A DNA stretch of 64,000 nucleotides from Pholis gunnellus (GCA_910591455.2 OU342806.1:27653517-27717516), one strand, 5' to 3'. Counted from the first letter of the stretch, positions 51,641 to 63,640 are shown. Numbers and translations are program-made. Notes: generated by a model not told the origin, from the sequence alone.

Positions 51641-52167
51641 TGAGGCGGTAGTTGTATTTATTAAATCTAGTTATGGTTTATATATAATATATCATATAAA
51701 GAGCACACCCTCATATGCAGTTTCTGTAACATCCAACATCATAGCTCTACTTTTCTACTTCTTAAAAAAAGGTGCCCATATTAAAAAAAACTTGTATATT
51801 TGTATCTATAAATATTTTCAAACTATTGATTAAAAATCGATCCATTGTTTTTGAGAATGGATGCAGTATTACAAATCACAAACAAAATATGGTGACACTC
51901 AAGTACATGCATGGGTGTATGGATATTTTCTTACACCCTGATCATAATCATGATCTCTAAAACACTTAACATGCATTTATGCTTTAATGCATGAAGATAT
52001 AATTCATAACGTGAATGTGAGTGAATTTGGCTCCATGGTTTTAGAACGCATCGTATAATTAATGATCGTGATGATATGTGTTGTTGATTCGTGGAGAATA
52101 ACAATAAATACAACGCATGTCTTCCAGATTGTTCTTAAACTGAAAACAGTGAACTGTCCCCCTGCAG
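51641..52167. other. Intronic or 5' flanking sequence before the WW exon
   Basis: AT-rich, ending in the acceptor CTGTCCCCCTGCAG. No further exon seen. Confidence 0.6.
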
Positions 52168-52578
52168 GTTGGAGTGGGTGGAGATCATCGAGCCGCGCAC
52201 GCGGGAGCGCATGTACGCCAACCTGCTGACGGGCGAGTGCGTGTGGGACCCCCCGCAGGGCGTCTGCATCAAGCGGACCGGCGACAACCAGTGGTGGGAG
52301 CTGTTCGACCCCAACACCTCGCGCTTCTACTACTACAACGCCTCCACCCAGCGCACGGTGTGGCACCGGCCCCAGGCCTGCGACATCATCCCCCTGGCCA
52401 AGCTGCAGACCCTGAAGCAGCACACTGACGCCGGCATCCCCCGTCCCACCGCAGGGGGGAGGGCGTCGGCGGAGAACAGCCCGGGACGCAACAGTGGGGT
52501 CAGCCGCGAGGGGAGCACCTCCTCCTCCCTCGACCAGGAGCTGTCTGAGAAACAGGGCGGCAGGGACGAGGCCGACAG
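52168..52578 (+). CDS. arhgap39: ARHGAP39 internal exon encoding tandem WW domains (partial gene)
   Basis: Internal coding exon of a Rho GTPase-activating protein. An AG acceptor (52166-52167) follows a pyrimidine tract and a GT donor (52579-52580, GTGAGA) ends it. The first base completes a split codon; reading then starts at Leu 52169 and leaves two bases (AG) at the end, so both flanking introns are phase 2. WW domain 1 has Trp at residues 3 and 26 and Pro 29 (VWDPP). WW domain 2 has the Trp pair 42-43, a YYY run at 54-56, Trp 65 and Pro 68. A Ser-rich acidic tail follows (SREGSTSSSL). The order and wording match my memory of vertebrate ARHGAP39 (Vilse/Porf-2), a Rac/Cdc42 GAP acting in neurite and spine control, whose WW domains bind proline motifs of partners such as CNK2. 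High GC and third-position bias contrast with the flanks. The start codon and upstream exon were not identified. Confidence 0.93.
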
Positions 52579-53624
52579 GTGAGACGCTCGAGTCAGTCGG
52601 CAAACAGAAACCCAAGAAAGTCATTATTTAAAGGTCTTAACATTAAAGGGGAGCTTTATTTACACAGGGAGGTGCATTTATAGGTGTTGCAAAAAAGGGA
52701 TCTCTATATCTCTGGCTCTGTACCATCCATCTTGAGTTATGTGTGTTTGTGCTCTTCACATCATTGCATTGTCTGGTTCCTGCACCGCACTGATGCTATG
52801 CAACCTTGTCTTCAGTTTGAAAATATCCCAATCCGAAGTCTCTCCTGGTTCCTTAAAAGAAACAATCTCTGGAGCAATGTATCCTCAGGCTTCTTCTGAT
52901 ATCTGTTTGTTTCCTATTCAAACCAGCAACACATGTAACTTTACGCTTGTTAAATGCAGACAGTCTTTTCAAAATCAAGTCACAGGAAACAACTCTGTTA
53001 GCTTTAGGCAACAACAATACTTAGTTAGGTTGAAGAGAAGATGGTGAAATACATAGTTAGCGACAGAAGTACTTAAGAAGTTACTTTAGTACCCAAGTTT
53101 TGTGACAAAAGAATCTGCGTTGATTTGTGGTTTCTCACAGGGAACAGCGTTCTGCTGGCTGAAGGATCTCTGTTTGTTGGACCCATCGACCTCCCCTCCC
53201 ACCCGGCCCAGTGTGCGCTTTTGCGGTCTTTATTCTTCCTCGTTCATGATAACGTGGAGAACATACTAAATAATCTTGGATACCTACGAATTACAGCGCA
53301 TTGTTTTTCGTAATTCACAATGTGAATAAACAATCAGAAGGGAAAGACATTCTGTCACGTGACTCTGATGAAGGTCAGAATTAGAAGTGTTTCTCTCTGT
53401 TCCTGTTCCTCTCTTTCTCTTTCTGTCCCATCAGGCCGTTCCCTCCTTTCTGTCTCTGTCACTGTCCATTAATTTCTATCCTCTCTCACCTTCAGAGCCT
53501 CTCACCTCTCCTTACCCCGCCCCCCCACCAGTCTTGGTTTGCTGGTTTGCTGTAATCTGCTGCAGTCTGCAGTGATTGGTGGATATGCCTGGTGGGGTCA
53601 CAGTGTCCTGTAAATGTGTTCTTT

Positions 53625-54012
53625 ACTCCATTGAGAGGACACACATGGAACCTTGTACTTCTGTCTTAGTGAGGACACTCATTGACATCATGCATTTCCT
53701 TAACCATCACAACTGAATGCCTCACCCTAACCCTAACCCCTTTTATCTTAAAACCCCCTTTACCCTAACCTTTACCTTTACCGTAACACCCGTTACCCTG
53801 ACACCCTGTACCCTAACCCATTAACCCTAAGCACCCTTTACCAACTTTACCTTAACCACCTTTACCCGAACCCTAATTCTAACCTTAACCTTAAACCAAG
53901 TCTGAAACCTCAAACAGGCCTTTAAAGGTCTGCTCCAAAGTGAGGACGGGCCAAAATGTCACTTTCAGAAAGTCTAAAACTCAAATTGGTCCTCACAAAG
54001 ATAGCTGTACAA

Positions 54013-54062
<50 letters not shown>
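53625..54062 (+). repeat. Interspersed repeat with degenerate telomere-like core and CA tail
   Basis: Runs from GAGAGGACACACATGGAACC through many variants of CCCTAA (about 53723-53880) to CAAATTGGTCCTCACAAAGA and an AC tract (54016-54060). The layout matches a dispersed teleost repeat, so the CCCTAA units need not be a former chromosome end. Confidence 0.7.
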
Positions 54063-54064
<2 letters not shown>

Positions 54065-54383
54065 GGAGAGTAGTACACACACACAGTGTGTGAGCACCCT
54101 AGCTGTTCTAGCCAGTTATTCACATTGTGTACACTCAGAGGAACAGCAAAGCACTGCTCTTAGAGACACTTAGAGACACTCAATGCAGTTCAGTGAGAAC
54201 AACGTCTCTGTGTTCATAAAACCTTATGGAGAGGGTTTATCCTCTGGGAGCATGAATGTGTTCAGTAATTGGCATGGCTATCGCTCCCATTAGATTTTGA
54301 TATTTCTCTACCGTTTAGCATGCTTTACTGTAATCGCCTTATTATACTGTTTACTGATTGCTTTTAGCCGTGTCGGAGCTGTG

Positions 54384-55119
54384 TTAAATGGTAACTTCTG
54401 TATTTTTCAACATTTATGTTTTTGTGTCTAAGTGACTAACGGGGAGAACAATTTCTTAAATTGGTCCAGTATTGAAGGAGAACGCTGCAGACGCTAGACG
54501 GGCAACTCCTCACCGTCAATGTACTTCCTGTAAAAGTGCTTGTTTTGCCACTGACAGGCTCAGATGGTTATTTTAAATGTCAAATAACATTGTGGAAAGG
54601 ACCTGACAGAAAAATGACCTTTAGCTTGATCTGGTCTGTTTGTTGTTGTTGTTGTCATGTGACTTGAAGACAACATTAGAAACGTGAGTGAGAGCTGAGT
54701 GTTGTGTGCTGGAGAGCAGAAAGCTCAGCTTAGTGTTGTCTAAAAGAATTTCATTGCCACGACTGAACATTGAGCTGATTTCGACAATGTGGAAGCAACG
54801 CGAGATTTCAGAATGAGACCTCTCACAGCGAGACACACAAAAACAAACAGACCAGATTAAGCTAAAGGTATTATTCCTGTGTAGGGTTCTTTCCATAATG
54901 TTCTAATAACAATCTGTCACCGGCACTGTTAGTGGAAGTACATTGACGGTGACGAGTTGCCCCGAGCGAGTACATTGCAGACCGTTTAGGAGCTGCCGTC
55001 TGCAGCGTTGCCCTTCAATACTGGACCAATCTCAGAAAATGTTGTCCCCATTAGTCACTTAGACACCAAAACATGGGAAAACAATGTCAAGGTTGAAAAA
55101 TACCGAAGGTACCCTTTAA
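54384..55119. mobile_element. Foldback (long inverted repeat) element with TTAA ends
   Basis: The 736-bp structure is bounded by TTAA at 54384-54387 and 55116-55119. The left end (TTAAATGGTAAC) matches the inverted right end (TTAAAGGGTACC). The two halves are inverted copies for most of their length: GTGTCTAAGTGACTAA and ATTGGTCCAGTATTGAAGG on the left reappear inverted on the right. The inner pair TTTAGCTTGATCTGGTCTG (from 54619) and its inverted partner near 54848-54866 show that the arms reach about 260-280 bp around a loop of about 200 bp. TTAA targets are used by piggyBac and Kolobok elements. There is no coding sequence. Confidence 0.85.
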
Positions 55120-56582
55120 GTGGCTGCTGATGCAAACCCAACATTTCCTGCTGCTGCTTCATAATAAAAGCTTTCCATTGATAGACAACTCAAAGGCTTT
55201 AATTGTGAAAGAGCAATGAGAAAGAAAGAAGAAATTGGTCTACGCTACAAGATTTTGACTTCTTGGCTCTGTTTGGTCAGCGGGTCAGAATCAGCCACCG
55301 TAGTGAAGAGGTGCACACACGATACGCTCTGCACACAGCCTAATGATGAGGGTGTCAGATGATTCATGTGTCTGTTAGTCCGGCCAGCGTTGTGGTCCAG
55401 AGACACATATCTGAACCTGCACAGTCCCCATCAGCGTATTTCTTCACAGTAAATATTCAACGTAGAATCAAACAGCTCGATGTTCTCTCGTCTAATTGGT
55501 TCATTGAGTGTCGAGCAGTAAGCAGTGTGAAGATGGTCTCTGGAGAGAGTGAATGGTGTTAAGGAGGGCAGTCTGTCATAGACCACACAGCTTTCCTCTG
55601 TGACAGATGGGAGCTTTTGACCTCCACACAGCTCTACCAAGGATCCTATTAAAGGAGGGAGGAAATGGGAGAAAGGGGGCAGAGAGAGAGAAGGATGAAT
55701 TCACTTATAGGCTGCATGTTTATGCAGCGTCTGAATCAGTCAGCACAGAGATGTACAGTACGATGAATTCCAGGGAAATAACAGGAATAAAATGGAAATA
55801 TAGGGGTTATGTGCTCAGGCTGTATTTACAATGTCATATGCAGATAGAAACAAACGTTTTTATACGGTCATAAGCACACATAATTCTTTAATTTGCCAAA
55901 TGGATCCATTTATTTGTCAAAAACAAACAGTGGGAAATGTGCCATGTGGTGAGCTCATCACTAGCAAGCAAACTAATGGGGAAAGTTCCTTTTGAAAATT
56001 CGAGCCGGCAATGTGGACTGTGTGATGAAGTCATTTATAAAAGAAATGTTTTACAATTAAGAATGAAAGGAAAATAGATCAATTAAACTCCTTAATTAGC
56101 ATGTGCATTCCAGATTAAGCTAGGAAGTACAGTTTGACTAATAGATGGACGAGTTTATCAGATGAACATGAAACATCTTGCACACCTGTTGACCACGCTG
56201 TTATTTTCCAGTGGAATTGTTCTCCCTTAACAGAAGAAGAAGTGGAACATGGTGCTGCAAGGAGCTGTCATTTTTCGGTGCCATGCAAACAAAACAGGTG
56301 TAAATGCTAAATGCGGTAAACAAGTCGAGATTGACATCAGCGGGCCTGTCAGGGCCTCTGGTGGATGAGTCACAGGAGAAGCTTATGAGTGTGGGGTGAC
56401 TCCCCCATTGACTTGATTGTCAATCTTCAATCAATGAGGCTAAAACGTGCATTCAGTTTAATGTCAAAATGCAGAAAAGATTGTGAATTGTTATTGTCAC
56501 CTCCCCTTCCTGCAGCCAGTCTTTACCTGTCTGCTCTGTGTCTCTTATTGTGAAAGGGAATTATTCATCTAGGGTCCAAGAC

Positions 56583-56584
<2 letters not shown>

Positions 56585-56624
<40 letters not shown>

Positions 56625-56625
56625 T

Positions 56626-56656
<31 letters not shown>
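56585..56656 (+). repeat. (TG)n microsatellite
   Basis: 72 bp of TG with two C interruptions (near 56624 and 56630). Confidence 0.97.
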
Positions 56657-56775
56657 CTGAGAGGCCTGGTGTCACAGCTGCAGACTGTCAGTCCAGATGG
56701 CTTTGGAGATCTGCTCTCACGCATTCCTTATTGGATCTGGTTGTGTGTGAAGTGTCTACCAAGTCTTTCAGTCTC

Positions 56776-56778
<3 letters not shown>

Positions 56779-56838
<60 letters not shown>
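56779..56838 (+). repeat. (CA)n microsatellite facing the TG tract
   Basis: 60 bp of CA, complementary to the TG tract 122 bp upstream. Confidence 0.98.
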
Positions 56839-56840
<2 letters not shown>

Positions 56841-58980
56841 AGCAGCGGTGAGCAACTAGCCAGTGGAGTCACAGATAGCATGTGGTCTGGACGGCGTGTA
56901 AACCTGATACACATGAACTCTTTTCATATTGTGTCTATAAAATGTTGAAAGGAGTGCAAATGCCTTTCTTCAGTCAGAGTACAGGTTTTTTTAAATGTTT
57001 TAATATTATTTTCGAGCTGGTTTGGTTTAGAAGCTTCTCCGACATACTTGTTGAGATGAAACAAAGTGTTTCATCTCAACACACAGCATTATGCATTGTG
57101 ATTATTATTCATAGGTCTACCAGCGCCACGCTTTGTCTTGTAATTAATAGTCTAGTTTCCTGTTCAATAATAGTTTTTTATTGTTGATAAATGCATCAAT
57201 TTTACACATGTATATAATTTGCGTCAACATAATAATTGTCTAATCGATGAGCATTCTGTTGATTGCACCGTTAATCAACTAATGATTTTAGCACCACTGA
57301 GGGATTTAACAGACAGCCACTGGATGTTCCTAACTCCGACTGCTGAAGCCTCACGTTAGCTCCAGCTCAACTGTAGAGTGCAGAGCAGAACACGGACCGC
57401 TATCTGTAGGCCACAGGTGTATTTGTACCGTAGCAGGTCGTGTAAATGTAAATGACTTCAATAGAGGTTTAAGGATGCGTGACATTTGTCTCTGACTTCT
57501 GTCTGCAAACATACACAGAAGAACCAGATGTATGTCCTCCTGCTCTCCGTGATCACCGTCATCATGTTAGAATGCAGCAGAATACACAGTTTAGTTGGTT
57601 TCATGTTAATATATTTAAAGAGTATGATACTTTATAGTGGCTCTCAAACACTATGTTAACCAGCTTGCAGTGATTGGCTGAGAGTAAAACCATACAAATA
57701 GTCATTTGTTTCTAGATCTGGGTACAAATGATCGTTGCAGGTATCGTTTAACTGGAGGAGTTCCGCTGCCTAGCCGTAGTTTTCTGCTCTAAATGAGCTG
57801 CAAAAATGTATTTATGTTGGCAAAACATTTCTAAACTATGTTATAAATGTGGCTTCTGAAGATCAGACGCTGTGCTTCTGAAACATTTCCTGTGTGCATT
57901 GAAACCGTGACAGAGCCAGAGGGCAGCTGGAGCACAATTTAGACATAGAAAACACACATAGAAAAGACAATATGCATCTTTTCTCTGCTCTGCGTGTGTT
58001 TAGAATCTGGAAGGTTTTGATGTGATTCCACGAGGCAAAGAGGGCTCAGAGCGACCATCAGGACAAGCACTAGTGACTTATTGAGAATCAGACAGTATTA
58101 TCTTGTCTTTTCTAATATTGCGGCCGCAGTGAGTGTGTTATGTAAGTCATGACAATAAGCACAGGGGAAGGGATATTCTTTGGCTTTGTTTTCTTTTTTC
58201 AGTAAGCACAACACGCAGAATGCTGAGGAATGTAAATACTGTTTGAATGCTTGTTCTTTATTCTCACTATTTGTGAACAAAGAAAATGACAAATTTCCCT
58301 TTTTTTGAAAGAACAGATATACTTTTACAATACTAGTGTATTGTGTAGCATGTATTAAAACCTGAACCATGTATTAAACACACATTATTCAGACTTATGA
58401 TCTATTTGAATTTGTACATTTTTAAAGGAATCATTTCTCTACATTTCATTTTTACCTGGTAGGGTATATTATAGTATAATTTGATTGTAACAGATTATTG
58501 AATGTTGGTTTTTATTGGAATTAAAGCGTTTTTACCAACATTGAGATTCTCACCATCTTTCACATAAACTGAGCTCCAGACCTTTGAGAATCATTGTGCT
58601 GAATGAATAGAATACAGCTTCTCTTTAGAATTCAAACAAGAAAAGTGAGATGAAGAGGAAGACTCTGTAGGTGGAGACGGTCTGGGAGAAGGCCTAGAAT
58701 GAGTGAATTGATGTGAAGGTCAGACGATCGTGAATAATTAAGGATAATTAAGGAGAAGTAGGGAAAGAACAACGTTCACTGTGTAGTAATGAGTAGGAGA
58801 CGGAGAGAGAAAAGGTTGGCGGATAGAAAGAAAAGAGGAATGGATGGACACATGATGGACTGAGGAAGTGGGTTAGAGTCTGGACTGGTTGTGATGGATG
58901 CCAACACAGCCCTGTAACGCTTAATCCTGCCCCCTTTGTTTCCCTCGCTCTCTCACAAGCACACAAACACTCTCACTGCC
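56839..58980. other. Intronic DNA, no feature seen
   Basis: A small ATGAAACA...TGTTTCAT hairpin at about 57056-57075; nothing else recognised. Confidence 0.5.
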
Positions 58981-59190
58981 ACCGATTGAGCGCCGGCCCC
59001 GGGGATCAGTATTTGGAAACGGAGGGGCGGCCAAATGCTGCAATCGATGTCACACTTGCGTCCCTCGCGCCCAGTTCGCTCCTTGTTCCAGCGTCCCACA
59101 CCGCTCTCCCTCGTCCTCCCCCTCCTCGTCCTCCTCCGAGCTGTTTGTCTGACAAACAAGCCGCCTGTGAAAGGAGCAGCTGAGAGGATG
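58981..59190. other. Candidate conserved non-coding element in intron
   Basis: CpG-richer block (GAGCGCCGGCCCCGGGGATC, TTGCGTCCCTCGCGCCCAGT) with short frames on both strands and no domain. It could be regulatory; not demonstrable here. Confidence 0.3.
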
Positions 59191-59419
59191 TGAACTAATG
59201 AACTTGATTTCATGTTTGGGAAAACAAAATTATCTAGAATTAAAAAACTTTTGCTTTCACGCATGTTTCTTTTGACTTCAAAATTAAAAATGTTTTTTAA
59301 ACTTTGCCCAAACTGCTCAAACTGCCAAGATTTTTTTTTTTTACACAAATACAAGCAAAACCTGCTAGTTGAGCTTCAACTATGACTGCCAATATTAAAA
59401 ACTAAAACTAAATTTAGTT

Positions 59420-59640
59420 AACATTTGTCATTTTCACGTTTTAATATGTATAACTACAGCCAAAGGGAAAATGTATTTTGTGTGACTAAGTACAAAGCTG
59501 TCCTCCACAGGTTTCCCATCTACATAGGCACAGTGCTTGCCTGGGCTTTAAGTTGCCACGAGTCTGGAAAAAGAAGTCTGTTTATCATGGCCCTTGGTCT
59601 TGGAATGATCTGAGATCAGTCCCACATCTCACTAGCTAAA
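59420..59640 (+). pseudogene. LINE-like coding scrap
   Basis: At about 59587-59640 one frame reads GPWSWNDLRSVPHLTS then stop, similar to the C-terminal WNDL motif of jockey/L2-like LINE proteins. The upstream text (SGKRSLFIM) is in a different frame, so the copy is broken. Extent uncertain. Confidence 0.4.
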
Positions 59641-60448
59641 CAAAAGGAATGAGTTTTAAGTTTTAATCACGAACAGTTTTTCAACATCATTTTGTCATGT
59701 CATATTTCCTTTTTGTCTGGTATGTATCGTACACTGTGTCGATTTAACCTCCTCTGTTAATGCGCAAACTTAAGTTTAGTTTTTGTAGAAAATCAACGTG
59801 CGCTCGACTTGTAACTTTGCTGCCCTCTCGGCCAGATCGACATCGCAAAAGAGATTTTATCTCAATGGATTTCAAACTGGTTAAATAACATTACAAAAAT
59901 GTTTTTGTCATCAATGTAATCAGTTGAACAAATGTGGATAACGGAGCACACTTTTGAATAGTCTCTCCTTAAAGACATTCATAGTGTTGCATTCAATTGT
60001 ACACACGACAAGTTCCATAAGTGTTTGTGTTAAGAAAAAAAAAGGAGTTCAAACCCTTCACACCAATCACTGTGTAGAGTGCGCCTGATTGTTGGATTAT
60101 GTTTTTTTAAACCCTTTTTAAATCATGTGGCATCTGATAAGCCTTTAAACTCTTGGATCCAGTACCCATATTGGACGTCCTGGATCAAATGTCACTAACT
60201 AACCGGTACCAGTAGACACAAGACCACATCTTTGCAGACGTTTTAATGCAGTCTAGATGTCAGATTACCATTAATTGCACATAACCTGACTAGAACAGCA
60301 TGGTATTCTCATGTAGATGATTATTGGCACAAAGGATATGATAATAAAATAGCTTCTTTAAAGTATTGCCAGGTCCTGTCGTGTGAATGTCGCTGCTCTT
60401 TATCAGTGCGCCCCCCTTGACCCTTAATCTTCTGCCCTCTCCTCTCAG

Positions 60449-61736
60449 GACTTCTCCTTTCAGGTGGAACACAGGTACGAAAGAGCGAATGCTGATCAAG
60501 GTGACGGACAGAGAGCCCAGCTTCTTGGCCCACCAGGGAAATGGTTATTCCCCCTGCGAACCCCCCACACCCGGTCCTCCCTCTGGAGGGGGCACCACAT
60601 CACGAACCCGCCGTTCCTCTGGAGGAAACCCGCCCCCGGAACCCGACGGCTCGCCCGTACTCTACGCCGAACGCCGTCAGTCCCCCTTCCTGAAGCGGGC
60701 CGAGCTGGGCAGCACAGGCACCCACCGCCGCTCCTCAGCCGACTCCCAGCCCCCCTCGCCTCGCTACGGCTATGAACCCCCGCTGTATGAAGAACCGCCG
60801 TCAGAGTATCAACCCCCTCCCATCTATGAGGAGCCCCCCACCGACATGCACCTCTCCGACTCCTTCTATGGAACCGGCAAGTCACCTGCTCGCAAGTCTT
60901 CAGCCCCCCTCTATCACTCCCCCAAGCAGAGCCAGTCACCCTACGGCCAGCTGGTTTTGACCCGGCAGAAGTGTCCAGAAAAGACCCAGAGTCTGGAGTA
61001 CAGTCCTGTGGGGAAGGAGTACGTCAAGCAGCTGGTGTACGTGGAGCAATCGTCTTCCAGCCCTCGCTTCAAGACCGCCGACCGCCTGCTGCGCTACGGC
61101 ACTACAGGGGGCTATGGTGGCTCGTATGGGGGGTCCTATACTCTGCAGCACAGCCAGTCTCTGATCAGGGACCCCCGCCTACTGCTTGACTACAGTGGGG
61201 AGGGTGGAGAGGGAGGCCAGAGGTTGCTTTATGAGGACTCCATATCCTGGACGTCCAGTCAGACCCACTCCCTCTCCTCTTCCTCTACCGGAGGCCCTGG
61301 GGCTTTCTCCCCCGGGGGTAACCGCAAACGCAAGAGCCGCAAGCCGTCTCTCCCCCAGGAGCTGGCGCGCTGCGGGGGGCTGGAGGGGGAGCTGGCAGGC
61401 ACGGCGTCCGAGGCGATGCTGGCCCAGGCGAGGCTGGCGTGGGAGGCCCAGCAGGTGATGAAACAGAGGAGCAGTTGGGACTCGGGACAGGGCGGCGGGA
61501 TGGCAGCCCAGGGCGGCTCCAAAGACGGCTACGAGAGCGACGGGGCGCTGCCTCTGCCGTTGCCAGGACCGGTGGTGAGGGCGTTCAGCGAGGAAGTGGC
61601 GTTGGCACAGAGCGACGGCCACCACTGGAAACGCAGCACCTTCGATCGGCTGGGCTTCCCCCAGGCCCTGCTAGAGAAAAGCCTCTCCGTCCAGACCAAC
61701 CTGGCCTCCCCCGAGCCTTACCTCCACCCCTCACAG
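60449..61736 (+). CDS. arhgap39: ARHGAP39 large internal exon, proline/serine-rich linker (partial gene)
   Basis: Large coding exon of the same gene. The acceptor AG is at 60447-60448 and the donor GT at 61737-61738. The first base G completes an Arg codon begun by the WW exon; 429 codons follow and the exon ends in phase 0 after a HPSQ motif. Recognisable ARHGAP39 stretches are RWNTGTKERMLIKV near the start, QGNGY, SPFLKRAEL, SPRYGYEPPLYEEPP, KQKCPE, EYSPVGKEYVKQLVYVEQ, the basic NRKRKSRKPSLP (about 61318-61356), QRSSWDSGQGGG and LASPEPYLHPSQ. It carries two PPxY motifs, PPLY and PPIY (about 60775-60835), which are class I WW ligands. No MyTH4 or RhoGAP domain is in this exon; in the family they follow downstream, outside the window. 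An inner AG at 60462-60463 could act as an alternative acceptor, but alignment to family members favours 60448. The open frame runs past the donor to a stop at 61770, which would only be used if the intron were retained. Confidence 0.92.
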
Positions 61737-62287
61737 GTACTGCTGCGTGCTGGGAGTCTATGTCCACATTAAGGAGTATAGAAAAATAACAACTGGGGTC
61801 TTATTTTGGTCATTATTCCTTTTCTCTAGTCGTGTTTCTTGCCTCAAATTTGTTGTGGTGATGTTGCCACGTTCCCAGATCCCAGCAATTACTTTGATGA
61901 GTAAAATCGTATTATATTACATAAAAATGATGGACAAAACTACCAAAATAAGACCCAACTTTTGATAAACCAGAGTTATCATTGTCGGATATCAATACCC
62001 ATCAGTTTATTATGAAGTGATCTCAGCTCTCTGGCTACTTAGTTGTTTTGGAGATCCAGTATGTTATTGATTAACATAGTGTAGGTCATATGTAAATTCT
62101 AGTACACTGCGATTGGTTTTTGACGACATATGGATCCAGGTTGGAAGTCCCCTGATGTTTCTGAACGATTTTTCTTCTGGAGAGCTGTTGTGGTCACAGA
62201 ATAATGTGAATTATAAATGAGAGCAGATGATCAGCTAGATAGCCACAGAGCTGAAGCCTTACCTGGAACTACAGTCACTGAAACACC

Positions 62288-62290
<3 letters not shown>
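61737..62290 (+). other. arhgap39: Start of the next arhgap39 intron
   Basis: Begins with the GT donor and becomes AT-rich. No further exon was recognised before the window end. Confidence 0.7.

Positions 62291-62323
<33 letters not shown>
62291..62323 (+). repeat. (AC)n microsatellite
   Basis: 33 bp of AC. Confidence 0.97.
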
Positions 62324-62326
<3 letters not shown>

Positions 62327-62869
62327 CAGCCGTGCATTCCCAGTCAGGTCTGATATTCCCGTGTTAAACCCCCAACCCTGGTAGAAAGTCATGGATGTTT
62401 CATGTAATGCTGCTGAGCCTTAGATTGGCTTATGCAACAGTCACATTGCCGCATGGTCCAGTGAGACACTTTCACTGCACCCTTAGTGGCACCACACTCT
62501 AGGAACACACACACACACGCGCACACATATATACACACCTAGAATAGTAAAACAAAGGATGTGCAAATGTGGTTATTGCACCTGTTTTAACAATGTTATA
62601 ATGATACACCACCAAAGGTGAACAAAGAAAATATAGTTATTTTATGCAGACCATCCCTGGACTGTGTACACACTTCACAATCCTTTTAAACCACATGAGC
62701 TCCATCAGCAAAAGCAAATGTAGATGCTCAGACTAAAAGTGCTCAGTGAAAATGGAATTCTGAACATCAATATTCCCATAGCAACTGGGCAAACTCAGTC
62801 TAATGACTGAAGCTCATCTGCCACAGCTATAGAAGTTGCATAGGAGCGAAATGATTTTGGTACCGTTTT

Positions 62870-63505
62870 CCATTTGATTAGTTAGTACAAAAGAAAATGG
62901 CAATTGTTGGTATGCTGACGACACTCGTCAGCGGGGCTCTAAAGTGTCGTAGCTCGCCGTAGACAGGCTGATGGCTGGCTAGTTAGCTAGATAGTTTGTC
63001 CCTCTTGTTAGGAAGTGAGCAAAGGGACCGCTACCGCTGGACCCACCGCTCATTTTCTGTAGCCAGTGTAGCATCAAAGCATTGGGGAATAAGCGAGCTA
63101 GTTAACTAGCCAGCTGTCAGCTAGTTAGCTAACGAGCTTGCTAATTCCACCATGCTTTAACTGCTACACTGGTTACAGAAAATAAGTCGAACAAAGTTGG
63201 CACTCATCTGGTGATAGCATTGTGTTTTCCTATGCTGTGACAAGACTGTGTTGATGAAGGGTTAGCTTGTTACATTCCACTCATTTACTCTGGCTCTCTA
63301 CGCTTCCTAATGTTACTGCTCCACTGCTCGTTTTACTCGTTACTGCAAAACCTCACCTCAGTGAGTCCACCACTTGCTGTAAGTCAGTAAGTTGACACGG
63401 TCGCAATGGCAACGGTACATATAAAAATGGCCGCCGTTCTGACCATTCTGCTACGTTGATTTTCAATGGGACTGACCTTTCTACTCCTATTCTATTTCTA
63501 TGAAT
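62870..63505 (+). repeat. Interspersed repeat, family B, copy 3
   Basis: Left part matches copy 1 (GAAAATGGCAATTGTTG, CATTTTCTGTAGCCAGTGTA, AACTAGCCAGCTGTCAGCTA). The right end, TTCTACTCCTATTCTATTTC at 63479, is the inverse of the start of copies 1 and 2, so the full element probably has terminal inverted repeats. Confidence 0.75.
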
Positions 63506-63587
63506 ACAGAAATACTGCCTTCAAATTAAACTAATGTCATGCAGGAAATTTGAAGGCATGATGACAGAGGAGAAAGATGAGGCTGTT

Positions 63588-63590
<3 letters not shown>

Positions 63591-63640
<50 letters not shown>
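63591..63640 (+). repeat. (AT)n microsatellite
   Basis: 50 bp of alternating AT, ending at CGCATTATTT. Confidence 0.98.

Larger units (their letters stand above)
52579..60448 (+). other. arhgap39: Intron of arhgap39 (phase 2)
   Basis: This 7,870-bp interval lies between the two recognised exons, with GTGAGA at its 5' end and CTCTCAG at its 3' end. Direct splicing keeps the frame. From memory, mammalian ARHGAP39 has extra residues here (a segment ending LLHYR before the RWN motif). I looked in this intron for a matching short exon with phase 2 on both sides and found none, so that segment is either an unseen exon, divergent or absent. The intron contains a telomere-like repeat, a foldback transposon, facing TG and CA tracts and a LINE-like scrap, each listed separately. 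Confidence 0.8.

Noticed and set aside
52004..52624. 206-codon minus-strand frame
   Set aside because: Shadow of the GC-rich WW exon; the plus strand has the conserved domains and splice sites.
53720..53885. True telomere or chromosome fusion point
   Set aside because: Units are highly degenerate and embedded in a dispersed repeat with a CA tail.
60496..60939. 147-codon minus-strand frame
   Set aside because: Shadow of the large arhgap39 exon.
61179..61625. 148-codon minus-strand frame
   Set aside because: Shadow of the large arhgap39 exon.
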